Source of the DNA: Planctomycetota bacterium
GTDB lineage: Bacteria; Planctomycetota; UBA1135; GCA-002686595
Direction: 5' to 3'
Length of the DNA: 64,000 nt
Assembly (NCBI GenBank): GCA_016714045.1
Contig: JADJNY010000001.1
Coordinates: forward strand, 62,001 to 126,000
Shown: piece by piece, positions 9,010 through 17,699 of the stretch
Layout: each line of letters starts with the position of its first letter
Position numbering within the stretch: position 1 is the stretch's first letter
Program-made: the position numbers and the translations under genes
The notes under the pieces: generated by a model
Databases searched by the model: none
What the model was told of the DNA's origin: nothing
The model's input: only the letters and a program-made list of their open reading frames with translations

Positions 9010-10794
9010 TCACGGAGCCCAGGTGATCCGAAGCCCGTTGCTGCGGTTCGACGTCGCCGGCGGGCAGAAGATCGTGATCGAGTTGCGGTAGAAGCACTGG
9101 TAGACGTAGGTGCCTCCGAACGCCGGCAGCGCGCCGCGGACGCTGATCGGGAGGTCGCCCGGTCCGGGGTAGGCGCTCGCGTTGCTCGCGACCAGCGTCG
9201 TGCCGAGGCGCACGATGGAGCCTCCGATGCAGCCGATCCCGTCGTCGACGACCACGGGCGGCAGCTCCGCCGTGCCCTGGAAGAAAAGGACGGTCGAGCC
9301 GACGACGCGGTTCACCGTGAGCACGACGCTGTCGTAGCTCACGTTCGGGATCCCCGAGGCGCCGAGCCGCGCACCGTCGGCGAAGAGCGAGTTCCCGCAG
9401 CCGCTCCCCGGGCTGCCGTCGTTGCCGCACCGGCAGGGGATGAGGCTTCCGTCGCCCGGACAGATCGTCTGGATCGAGCCCGTGCCCTGGAACTCGTACG
9501 CGCCCATGTCGACGATCGGCGCCGCTCCGCTGCCCGTGTCCGGCGTCGCCACGTCGTCGAAGCGTCGCGCGGCGCCGTCGAGGTCCGTCGTCGCGATCGC
9601 GGGCAATCCCGCAGTGTCGCCGGCGTCGATGCACGGCGAGCCCGGGAGGAGCCGCAGGTTGCCCTGGGCCGCGTCGACGAAGAGTGGTGCGCTTCCGACG
9701 TTGCCCACGCCCGCGAAGCCGCCCTGCACGCAGCTGTACGTGACGACCGTGTTCCCGACCTGATTCGACGGCGCCTCTAGTCCGCCGATCGCGGTGTTCG
9801 AGTGCACGATGGAGCTCGTGATCGTCGCGGTCGACGGCGACGAATAGGCCTGGATCGCCGCGGTGTTCGCGTTCGGCGCGAGGTTCTCCGTGACCGTGCA
9901 TTGCCGCATCCCGAAGGTGCAGAACGCGTCCGCGATCACGGCGGAGGACGCGACGGGCGTCGATCCCGTCGCGACGTTGTCCGCCAGGACGCAGTGGAGC
10001 AGCGTGACGCTCGTCGGCGCGGAGGCGAGCGCCGTGGTCGCGACGAGCGCGCCCGCCCGCTCGGCCGAGTTGCGGAGGAAGACGCTCCCGACGACGTCGA
10101 CGTTCGAACCGCCGTCGACGAAGAGGCCGCCGCCCGACGTCAGCGCGGTGTCGTCCTCGAAGCGACATCGCTCGAAGTGAGCGCTCGACGAGACCACGTA
10201 CGCTCCGCCGCCGAAGTGCGCGTGGTTCGCGCGAAGGCGCAGATTCCGGAGCGTCGTGTTCGACGTCGTGGCGAGGCTCAGTCCACCGCCCTTCTGGTCC
10301 GCGACCGCGACGCCGACCGCGCGGCCGCCCTGGAGCGTGAAGCCGTCGAGCACGGCTCCGCTCGTGAACGCTGCGGCGATCACGACGTGGTACGAGTTGT
10401 CGCCGAAGCCGCCGCTTCCGTCGTCGCCGGCGAGGTCGCCGCTCAGGATCGTCGGGTTGCTCGCGACGTTGCGTTGCGCGAGGACCGTCTCGTTGCCCGC
10501 GAAGCCTCCGTACACGCTCACCTGGCTCGCGAGCACGAACGACCGGCTGCGATCGGCGCCCGCCGTCGGCTCGTACGTGCCGCGCGCGACCCACACCTCG
10601 TCGCCCGCGCTCGCCACGGCCAGCGCGTTCGCGAGGGCGTCGACGCCTCGGAACGCGGAGCTCCAGCTCGAGCCATCGTTCGCGCCCGTCGCGAGGTTCG
10701 CGTTCACGTAGAGCGTGCCCGCGCTCGCCGGCGCGAGCAGGAGGGCGAGCGTGGCGGCGCAGGACGCGCCGCGGGGAATTCGCGGACGGGACAT
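9010..10794 (-). CDS. Secreted right-handed beta-helix protein (choice-of-anchor-Q type) with shared C-terminal domain
   Basis: The protein has 594 residues. A signal peptide (ASCAATLALLLAPASAGTLYVN) is followed by the start typical of polymorphic beta-helix surface proteins: TLYVNANLATGANDGSSWSSAF, then GDEVWVARGTYEPT, then VYGGFAGNE. Short rungs of parallel beta-helix come next (LDGFTLQGG, LRNLRLRANHAHFGGG, HFERCRFEDDTA). The choice-of-anchor Q ending is clear: GSPCIDAGDTAGLP...DLDGAARR...PIVDMGAYEFQG. The last 151 residues are the shared C-terminal domain. Such helices usually bind or cleave polysaccharide or act as passenger modules; no pectate-lyase active site is evident. A TAGGCT -10 at 10852-10847 predicts a leader of ~46 bases. 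Confidence 0.88.
   Translation of the reverse strand: MSRPRIPRGASCAATLALLLAPASAGTLYVNANLATGANDGSSWSSAFRGVDALANALAVASAGDEVWVARGTYEPTAGADRSRSFVLASQVSVYGGFAGNETVLAQRNVASNPTILSGDLAGDDGSGGFGDNSYHVVIAAAFTSGAVLDGFTLQGGRAVGVAVADQKGGGLSLATTSNTTLRNLRLRANHAHFGGGAYVVSSSAHFERCRFEDDTALTSGGGLFVDGGSNVDVVGSVFLRNSAERAGALVATTALASAPTSVTLLHCVLADNVATGSTPVASSAVIADAFCTFGMRQCTVTENLAPNANTAAIQAYSSPSTATITSSIVHSNTAIGGLEAPSNQVGNTVVTYSCVQGGFAGVGNVGSAPLFVDAAQGNLRLLPGSPCIDAGDTAGLPAIATTDLDGAARRFDDVATPDTGSGAAPIVDMGAYEFQGTGSIQTICPGDGSLIPCRCGNDGSPGSGCGNSLFADGARLGASGIPNVSYDSVVLTVNRVVGSTVLFFQGTAELPPVVVDDGIGCIGGSIVRLGTTLVASNASAYPGPGDLPISVRGALPAFGGTYVYQCFYRNSITIFCPPATSNRSNGLRITWAP
9013..9465 (-). other. Shared 151-residue C-terminal domain, copy C
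   Basis: This copy runs from ICPGDGSLIPCRC to SNGLRITWAP. It also aligns without gaps to copies A and B but is more diverged: TVLFFQG replaces TCVFFQG and DDGIGCIGG replaces DDGLGCVTG. Confidence 0.8.
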
Positions 10795-10846
10795 CTCGGG
10801 GGGGGGGCCGTGGCTCGCGCATCAGCGCGACGCAGGCGCTGGTTCG

Positions 10847-10852
10847 AGCCTA
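10847..10852 (-). promoter_or_regulatory. Putative -10 (TAGGCT) for the 10794 gene
   Basis: The minus strand reads GGGTAGGCTCG 52 bases before ATG 10794. It matches the TAnnnT pattern of the window. Confidence 0.35.
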
Positions 10853-10887
10853 CCCGCGCGAGCGAAATCGTGCGACGCGGCTTTTCG

Positions 10888-12691
10888 TCAGGGCGTGAAC
10901 GTCACGCTGACCATGTTCGTCAGGTTCGCGCCGAGGTGGCAGGGCCCGGAGACGTTCCGGTAGTAGTACTGGAAGTTCCAGGTCGAGCCGACCGTCATCG
11001 GCGACGACGTCGAGTTCGACTGCGTGACCATGCCGGGGCCCTTGCTCGCGGCGCCGGGGCCACCCTGGCCGAAGCGCACGAAGCGCGAGCCCAGGCAGAA
11101 GAGGCCGTCCTTGAGCGGCGACGGCGGCTGCGTGAGCGCCGAGCGCAGCCAAATGCCCGTCGCGGCCCCGGGGAGCTGCGTCGCGTTCAGCACGAGGTCG
11201 TCCGTGGACACGCTCGTCGTCCCGCTCGCGGCGAGCTTGCCGCCGACGCCCGTCGAGTTCTTGCAGCCAGCGTTCGCGTCGTCGTTGCTGCACGGAGGCG
11301 GCGCGGACGCCGGGCATTCGCAGGAGCTCGTGTACGAGCTCTCGCACTCGTCGGGGATGCCGTTTCCGTTCACGTCGGCCGACGAGCCCGTCGAGATGTC
11401 GACCGCGTCCTCGATGCCATTGCTGTTGCAGTCGTAGCAGACCTCACCCGTGCCGCCCGCGTCGAGGTCGTCCGCCTGCGCGTAGCCCGCGCGGCGGGTG
11501 CGCAACCCGAGGTTCTCCGCCGTGATCACGATGCCGGGCGGCAACGTCGCGAGCCCGAGCGGCGGCGGGACGAGCAGGTCGCCTTCCTCGATGGGCAGGT
11601 TCTGCAAGAAGTCGAGCGTGCCGATCACGTTCGATCCGCGGCGCACGGAGAACACGACCATGTCCTTCGGACCACCGGGTGCGGCCGGGAGCCAGTCGTA
11701 GAGCGCCGTCGACTTCTGGTAGCCCGGCACGCCGTTCTCGTGCACGATCAGCACGTCGAGGTCGTCCGTGCCCGTACCCGCGGCGTCGAGGCCGAGCGTC
11801 GACGCGGTCGCGTACTCCTGCGCGGTCGCGGCGCCCGCGAACGGCACGACGAGGATCGCGGCCGGAGAGCGCGCGGGAACGATCGCGACGCTCGTGCCCG
11901 AGCCCGGGATCGTGGTTTGCGGATCGACGAGCAAGCCGTCGACGGAGAAGAAGAGCGCGATCGGCGCGCCGGCGGAGATGTGCAGCGCATCGAGGTCGTC
12001 GCCGGGGTTGAACCACGGCGGGTTCACCGGCTGCGGCGGAAGGAAGCGCACGTGCGGCTCGAGCAGTCCGAGCCCGCGGCGCGGCACGCCGGTGCCGGTC
12101 GATCCGAGCCCGTTCCCGTCGATCACGAGCGCGTTGCGGCCGGGCGTGCCGGCCGGCGGCACGGGGAAGAGCGGGAGCAGCGGCGTGGTGTACACGTCGC
12201 TCGCCACCTCGAAGCGCTTGCGCCTCGGAGAACACGGTCGGTGGCGGGCCCGACGTCGAGACGCCCTCCGCCGCGTAGTCGACGGAGAAGTAGACCCGCG
12301 TCTGGAGCAGCGGGTCGAGGCTCATGTTGAACGGCTTGTCGTCGCCGAACGAGAGCGCGTCGACCTCCGCGTCGCACGGAAAGCCCGCCGGGGTGACGCA
12401 GACGACCGCGGGAGAGAGGCCGAGCTGCGCTGCGTTGCGCAGGATGTTCGGGTGCGGGAGCGGGCCGAAGGCCGGGCCGCCCTGCGTGGTCAGGACGTCC
12501 GACTCGCGGATCGTGCCGACGCCCGTGCCGGGCGGCTGCCCTTTCGTCGCGCCCTTGTAGTCGATCGAGAAGACGAGCTGCGCCTGCGCCAGGCCGCCCG
12601 TCGCGAGCGCGAGACCCGCGACGGTCGCGAGCCGGCGGGCCGACGCGGGGAAGGAGCTCGACGGTCTGCGTGCGTGGGGGGCCGGCTGCAT
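10888..12691 (-). pseudogene. Secreted protein gene broken by a frameshift near 12220; divergent shared C-terminal domain
   Basis: From ATG 12691 a signal peptide (RRLATVAGLALATGGLAQA) and mature N-terminus run in one frame to ...GPPPTVFSEAQ at about 12220. The protein-like sequence then continues in another frame (RFEVASDVYTTPLLPLFPVPP...) to the stop at 10888. Dropping one base in 12214-12222 joins the halves as FSEAQ-RFEVASD, so one extra base (or two lost bases) is present. The second half contains DCNSNGIEDAVDI and DVNGNGIPDECE, a calcium-loop pattern of the type-3-thrombospondin/dockerin kind. It ends in a diverged version of the C-terminal domain (FQYYYRNVSG...TNMVSVTFTP). The body is unassigned. 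No homopolymer explains the shift, so it is either a real recent lesion or an assembly error. Confidence 0.75.
10891..11322 (-). other. Divergent copy D of the shared C-terminal domain
   Basis: About 144 residues from CECPASAPPPC to VTFTP. It keeps the C..P.C.N...GC.NS opening, the ASG..SVS.DD strand, K-DGLFCLGS..VRFG and YYYRN...TN.V, but lacks FFQG and FCPP. It is recognisable only by comparison with copies A-C. Confidence 0.55.
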
Positions 12692-12967
12692 GGGGAGGGT
12701 CCGCCTGCGGGGCGCCAAAGGAAGGAGGAAAGCCAAGGTGAAAGGTATCCCACCCTTCCGGACCCGGCAATTCGCGCCGCGGCCGCGATCGCGGACGAGC
12801 GCGCTCGATGCGCGTGGTTTCGAAGAAGGGCGCCCCCAGGTGACCCGAGAGCCTGGGCGCGGAAGGGAAACTCGCGGAAATCTGGACGCGCGGCGGGGCG
12901 GGTGGGTTCCGAGGCGAGGCGGGAATCTCGTCGCGCGTGCGACGTGCGGGTACGCGGGGAGCCCGGG

Positions 12968-15900
12968 TCAGCGGTACTCGAGCGGCTCAGCGAGCTTCTT
13001 CTCGCGCTTCTTCTCCCCGCTGTCGAGCTCGCGGACGAAACGCTTCGTCGCGACGGGGAGCGGGTCGACCGGCCAGACGTGCGCGGCGCCATCGCTCGTC
13101 ACGGCGAGGATTCTGAGCGCGTCCGCAGGGCCCCCGAACCGCGCGTCGAGGACCTCGAGTCCTTCGAATGCCCGTCGTGCAAAGAGCTTCCCGGTGCGGC
13201 TCTCGCGGACGAAGACCGTTCCATCGCGCGACGCCGTGAGCACGAAGCGCGTGTCTGGACTGAACTCGCCGGCGGTGAGCGTGCTGCGATGGTACGTGTC
13301 GAACGTCACCTGACGGAGCGGCTCGCGCTCGAATACGCGCACGGCGCCGCCGCCGACGCGTCCCGTGACGAGCAGGAGCGCCCCGTCCGACGAGTAGGCG
13401 ACCGAACGTGGCTCGAATGCATTGAGCTTCTTCTGCTTCTCGTCGTCCTCGTCGAGGAGGCGTGCACCGGTCCGCACGTCCCACAGTCTCACGCGGTTGT
13501 CGCGGCCGAACACGGCGAGTTCGTCGCTGCCCGGGCGGAAGGCGGCATCTGCGGCCTCGACCTTCGACCTCGGATCTTCCAACACCCGCAGTACGCGCAT
13601 CGAGGCGACGTCCACCACGTCCGTGCACCCGTCCGCGCGTCCGACGGCGAGCCGGTGGCCGGCGTCGTCGAACGCAAGCGTCGTGGGCGGACTCGAAGCC
13701 GGCGACTCTTCGAGCCAACGACCGTGCGGCTCCTTCGCGGAGAGGACTCCGACACGTCCTCGCGAGTCGACCACCGCGAGCGACTCCCCATCGGAGGAGC
13801 ACACCGATTCCAGGATCGACGCTTCTGGGGACGAGAGCGCGTACACCGTGCCCTTCGTCGTCGGATTCACGACGCCGGTCGCACCGGTCCACCATGCGCG
13901 TCCTCGCGCGTCGAATCCGAAGAACGGAACGTGCCGTGCTCCGTTCTGAACCGTGAGGATCGGCTCGGGATCGAGCAGGATTCGCTCCAGCTCGATGCGA
14001 CCGTGGTGCACCACGCCGTCGGAGCTCGCGAGCATCAGCTCCTCGCCATCCGGCGATATCCGAGCGCGGACGACGTTCCCGGTCCGACCAGCATGTCGCT
14101 GGGCTCCAGCCGCACCGTCCGCGTACCAGGCAAACCCAGCGGGGCCACTCGAGCGCGTGAAGACCGTGCGTGAGTCGCGCGACCAGACGACCTGGACGGT
14201 CGTGAGGAAGCTGGACGTGAGGAATCGATCGTGCGCACTCGTCGAAGGTTCGATGATGTGGAGGCCGTTCTCCGCGTCGGCGAGCGCGAGCCGGCTCCCG
14301 TCGTGCGTGAACGCCGCCGTCGTGTAGGCGGCGTTCGTAGCCTTGGTGAGCGATCGAACCGTGCCGTCCGAGAGCCTCGCCAGGAGCGTGTCTCGCTCGC
14401 TTCGGTTCGAACGCCGGCGCGTGGAGACGAGCACGTGCTCGCCCCCGAGTCGTAGCCAGTCGACTTCGAACTCGGAGTCCAGTGCAACGGCACCTTGCTC
14501 GGTGAGCGCGGAGTCGAGTACGCGCACGCCGTGGTCACGGCTGGCCACCGCGAGACGCCTCGTGGTGGCCTCGAAATCGACGGCCGTGATCGGACTGCCC
14601 GCTTCCCAGGAGCGCACGGTGCGTGCGTCCGATGCGGAGAGGACGTCCACTCGTCCTTCGGCGAGGGACCATGCGATGACTTCGGCCCCCGTGGCGAGGA
14701 ATCGCGCGCCGTCGTGCGGCCTGGCGCCCGGGTCCGCGAAGCGAGGCGTGAGCGAAGGGACGTCGAGGCACTCGCAGCGCATTCGCCCGGCGGCCCCGGG
14801 GCCGACGGCGAGCAGGCACGTGCCGCGCGGATCGACGTCGAGCTTCGCTGGAGCGAACTCGACGACGCGCTCTCCCGAGGCACGACCGGCTCGGGCGTCC
14901 CAGAGCACGATGCGGCCGTCGGCGTGGCCCGCGATGAGCGTGCGGTCGTCCGGGAACCAGGCGAGCGCGATGGCTGGAGACGCGGCGACCGCCAGCGCCC
15001 GCAGGGGCGCGCAGGTCGTCGCGTCGAAGAGCTCGATCGTCCCCGTCTCGCATGCGACCGCGAGGAGCTCGCCGGACGGCGAGAGGGAGAGATCGCGCTG
15101 CCGCACGGGCTTCTCCGGAGCGAGCACCGATTTCAGGCGACACGCCTCGAGGGCCTCGACCAGCGCCTCCCGCGTGAGGTCGCTCGGCGCCTTCTGCACC
15201 GCATGTAGCCCGAGCGCGAGCGCTGCCGAGGGGTCCTCGCGCGTGAGGGTCCGCGCGCGCTGGGCGAGGTGATTGCCGAGCGCGACATCGAGGGCGTCGT
15301 CCTTCTTCGCGATCGCATCCTGGAGCCTGACGTTGAGCACGAGTGCCACGGTGAGCCCGACCGCGAGCACGACGATCGTCCCGATCAGCGACGTCGCGAG
15401 CGCCGGGTGCTTGCGGATCCAGCGCGCGAGCTTGAGCGGCACGCTCGCGGGGCGCGCCTTGATCGGTTCGTACTCGCGGATGCGCCGCAGGTCCTCGGCG
15501 AAGTCGAGCGCGGTCGCGTAGCGGCGCGCGCGGTCCTTCTCCATCGCCGTTTCGAGCACGACCTGCACGTCGAGCGACAGCGCGTCGTTCAGCGCGCGGG
15601 GGTCTTCGGCCGCCTCGTTCTGGATCGCGGTGTACAGCGCCGCCTTGTTCCCGCCCTTGTCGAACGGTCGTTTCAACGTCAACGACTCGTAGAGCGCGAC
15701 GCCGAGCGAGTAGACGTCCGTGCGGCGGTCGAGGTCCTCCGACGGACCGCCGAGCTGCTCGGGCGACATGTACGCCGGCGTGCCGAACACCTCGCCCGAC
15801 TCCGTGATCGAGCCGACGTCGGACGCCTCGTCGCGAGCGAGCCCGAAGTCGAGGATCACGGGCTTGCCGTCGGGCGTCACGATCAGGTTGCCGGGCTTGA

Positions 15901-16609
15901 CGTCGCGGTGGACGACGCCCGCCTCGTGCGCGGCGTGGAGCGCGCGCGCGCAGCGCTCGAACAAGAGGAGCGTGCGGTGCACGTCGAGTGTCGAGCGCGG
16001 CGGCCAGCTCGTCGTGACCTCGCTCTCCTGCGAGTCGTGCCGTGCGGCCTCCGCGGCGCGCCGCTCGGCGGCTTCCGTGTCCTCTTCGCGTTCGGCGCGC
16101 GCTTCGCCGAGGAGCTGCGCGAGCGTCTTGCCCTCGACTAGGCGCATCGCGATCCACGGCGTGTCGCAGTCGACGTCCGCGTCGTAGATCGGGCAGATCG
16201 AAGGGTGCTCGAGTCGCGCGATGACCTCGGCCTCGCGGCGGAATCGGCGGCGGCGGTCCTCGCTGACGGTCTCGAAGCGCGACGCGAGCACCTTGAGCGC
16301 CACCTTGCGCGCGATGCGGACGTCCTCGGCGAGCCAGACGCTTCCTTGTCCGCCGCGGCCGAGCTCGCGCAGGAGGCGATAGGGGCCGATGCGGCGTTCG
16401 TCCGTCTCGGGCGCCGCGTGCGCGCTCGTCGCGGCGACGCGCTCCTCGCCGCGCAGCGTCAGGAACTCGCGCGCGATCGCCTCCTCGTGGCCCTTGAAGC
16501 GCGCGAGGTAGTGCGCGAGCGGCAGCGCGCGCCCCGCGTCGAGGTCGGAGAGGTACTCGTCGATGAAATCGAAGACGGCGGCGGCTTCGCGATCGTCGCT
16601 CGGTTTCAC
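12968..16609 (-). CDS. Membrane serine/threonine protein kinase with WD40-like sensor domain
   Basis: The protein has 1213 residues from GTG 16609. The Hanks-type kinase domain is complete: glycine loop GRGGQGSV (~84-91), lysine in VALKVL (K106), HRDVKPGN (D236), DFGLA (D254), GTPAYMSPEQ and DVYSLGV. An acidic insertion of about 40 residues lies at ~165-205. A membrane helix at ~403-427 (ALATSLIGTIVVLAVGLTVA) is followed by ~780 residues of WD40-like blades (IVLWDARAG, VRLWDVRTGARL, FVRESRTGKL), predicted outside or as a scaffold. The short N-terminus (FDFIDEYLSDLDAGRALP) is usual in planctomycete kinases. The start is supported by a TAGAAT -10 at 16623-16618 that places transcription almost at the GTG. 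It is divergent from the ECF sigma gene 16819-17454, suggesting a joint signalling pair. Confidence 0.93.
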   Translation of the reverse strand: MKPSDDREAAAVFDFIDEYLSDLDAGRALPLAHYLARFKGHEEAIAREFLTLRGEERVAATSAHAAPETDERRIGPYRLLRELGRGGQGSVWLAEDVRIARKVALKVLASRFETVSEDRRRRFRREAEVIARLEHPSICPIYDADVDCDTPWIAMRLVEGKTLAQLLGEARAEREEDTEAAERRAAEAARHDSQESEVTTSWPPRSTLDVHRTLLLFERCARALHAAHEAGVVHRDVKPGNLIVTPDGKPVILDFGLARDEASDVGSITESGEVFGTPAYMSPEQLGGPSEDLDRRTDVYSLGVALYESLTLKRPFDKGGNKAALYTAIQNEAAEDPRALNDALSLDVQVVLETAMEKDRARRYATALDFAEDLRRIREYEPIKARPASVPLKLARWIRKHPALATSLIGTIVVLAVGLTVALVLNVRLQDAIAKKDDALDVALGNHLAQRARTLTREDPSAALALGLHAVQKAPSDLTREALVEALEACRLKSVLAPEKPVRQRDLSLSPSGELLAVACETGTIELFDATTCAPLRALAVAASPAIALAWFPDDRTLIAGHADGRIVLWDARAGRASGERVVEFAPAKLDVDPRGTCLLAVGPGAAGRMRCECLDVPSLTPRFADPGARPHDGARFLATGAEVIAWSLAEGRVDVLSASDARTVRSWEAGSPITAVDFEATTRRLAVASRDHGVRVLDSALTEQGAVALDSEFEVDWLRLGGEHVLVSTRRRSNRSERDTLLARLSDGTVRSLTKATNAAYTTAAFTHDGSRLALADAENGLHIIEPSTSAHDRFLTSSFLTTVQVVWSRDSRTVFTRSSGPAGFAWYADGAAGAQRHAGRTGNVVRARISPDGEELMLASSDGVVHHGRIELERILLDPEPILTVQNGARHVPFFGFDARGRAWWTGATGVVNPTTKGTVYALSSPEASILESVCSSDGESLAVVDSRGRVGVLSAKEPHGRWLEESPASSPPTTLAFDDAGHRLAVGRADGCTDVVDVASMRVLRVLEDPRSKVEAADAAFRPGSDELAVFGRDNRVRLWDVRTGARLLDEDDEKQKKLNAFEPRSVAYSSDGALLLVTGRVGGGAVRVFEREPLRQVTFDTYHRSTLTAGEFSPDTRFVLTASRDGTVFVRESRTGKLFARRAFEGLEVLDARFGGPADALRILAVTSDGAAHVWPVDPLPVATKRFVRELDSGEKKREKKLAEPLEYR

Positions 16610-16617
16610 GGGGGGCG

Positions 16618-16623
16618 ATTCTA
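16618..16623 (-). promoter_or_regulatory. Putative -10 (GCTAGAAT) of the kinase gene
   Basis: The minus strand reads GGGCTAGAATCG. Transcription about 7 bases on would begin next to GTG 16609, predicting a leaderless message and supporting that start over upstream in-frame codons. Confidence 0.5.
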
Positions 16624-16804
16624 GCCCGCGCGACGTGCGCGGGAGAACGGGCTCCGTGCGGCGGAATGAAGCGCGGACGAACGCCCGACGAGGGCCGCGT
16701 GAGGACGAGCGAGGCGAACTCGGCGTGCGTCGCGGCCGCGAGAGGGTTTCGGCGGCGCGCGCGGTCCCTTGCGGCGTCCCTGGCCCGGTGAAGCGCGCGC
16801 GTGC

Positions 16805-16810
16805 TACGCT
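16805..16810 (+). promoter_or_regulatory. Putative -10 (TACGCT) of the ECF sigma gene
   Basis: GTGCTACGCTGACC ends 8 bases before GTG 16819, again predicting a leaderless transcript. It is one half of a divergent promoter region with the kinase gene. Confidence 0.45.
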
Positions 16811-16818
16811 GACCCCGA

Positions 16819-17454
16819 GTGCTCCCCGATCCTCCGGCACCCGAAGACGCCTCGCCCGGCGAGCTCGACACGCAGAACCTCGCGCGCGCCGCGAAGGCGG
16901 GGGAGGAGCAGCGCTTCGGCGAGCTCTACGAGCGCATCGCGCCGGCGTTGTTCACGTGGGCCTCCGTGCGCATCCGGCCCGCGATGCGCGGCGCGGTCGA
17001 CCCGCAGGACGTCGTGCAGGAGGTGTGGTGTCGCGCGTGGAAGGCGTTCCCGTCGTTCGACCCCGACGAGCAGAGCTTCCGCCTGTGGGTGTTCCGCATC
17101 GCGAAGAACGTGATGCTCGAAGCGTTTCGCAAGGTGCAGCGGTCGGGCCCGAAGGCGGGTGCCGCGGGGTCGAGCACGCGCGCGTTCCAGCTCCTGAACG
17201 TTCCCGACAGCGCGACGGCGGTCAGCCGGCGCGTCGCGCGGCACGAGGGGCTCGCGAAGCTGATCGAGTGGATCGACGCGCTCGATGAAGACGAGAAGAA
17301 GCTCGTCGTGTTCTGCGGCCTCGAGGGGTTGTCGTACACGGAAGTCGGCGAACGCATCGACGCGAGCAAGGACACGGTCGCGAAGCGCTGGCAAGCGCTG
17401 CGCGCGCGGCTCGCGTCGTTCGGGGTGCCGAAGGAGTTGTTGGTCGGGGAGTGA
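16819..17454 (+). CDS. ECF-type RNA polymerase sigma-70 factor
   Basis: The protein has 211 residues, the usual ECF length. Region 2 lies at ~30-95 (RFGELYERIAPALFTWASVRI, then DPQDVVQEVWCRAWKAFPSF, then FRLWVFRIAKNVMLEAFRK). Region 4 lies at ~145-200 (IDALDEDEKKLVVFCGLEGL and SYTEVGERIDASKDTVAKRW). There is no anti-sigma gene of the zinc type beside it. Instead it diverges from a WD40 kinase and is followed, 3 bases after its stop, by a 55-codon membrane-protein ORF. In planctomycetes such sigma factors are commonly linked genetically to Ser/Thr kinases; phosphorylation control is an inference. GTG 16819 is chosen from the promoter position and because the frame upstream lacks conserved sequence. 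Confidence 0.93.
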   Translation: MLPDPPAPEDASPGELDTQNLARAAKAGEEQRFGELYERIAPALFTWASVRIRPAMRGAVDPQDVVQEVWCRAWKAFPSFDPDEQSFRLWVFRIAKNVMLEAFRKVQRSGPKAGAAGSSTRAFQLLNVPDSATAVSRRVARHEGLAKLIEWIDALDEDEKKLVVFCGLEGLSYTEVGERIDASKDTVAKRWQALRARLASFGVPKELLVGE

Positions 17455-17457
17455 GCG

Positions 17458-17625
17458 ATGACGTGGCAGGACTGGTCGTGCCTCGCGTTCGTCGTCGGCG
17501 CGCTCGGCGCGTTCTGGTACTTCGTGATCGACGGCCGGCGGGACGACATGGGGCATCGCGTGCCGCTGTGGAAGCGAGTGAAGGCTTGGTGCGCGGCGGT
17601 GTTCGAGCTTTTCTGGTCGTCGTGA
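17458..17625 (+). CDS. Small single-pass membrane protein coupled to the ECF sigma gene
   Basis: A 55-residue ORF starts 3 bases after the sigma stop (GAGTGAGCGATG), with GGGGAG just upstream as ribosome site. It begins MTWQDWSCLAFVVGALGAFW, a hydrophobic helix at ~7-24, then a charged segment (DGRRDDMGHR) and an aromatic C-terminus ending ELFWSS. Codon use matches the neighbours and it ends before the convergent MFS gene. I recognise no family. Spacing implies translational coupling, so a membrane regulator of the sigma factor or kinase is a reasonable but untested idea. Confidence 0.6.
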   Translation: MTWQDWSCLAFVVGALGAFWYFVIDGRRDDMGHRVPLWKRVKAWCAAVFELFWSS

Positions 17626-17699
17626 CGGCGATCCCCGCATTCGGTCGACGAACTCGGGGTACCGCTCGGCGCGATCCACGCGCGAGCGTGTGAGCCCGC

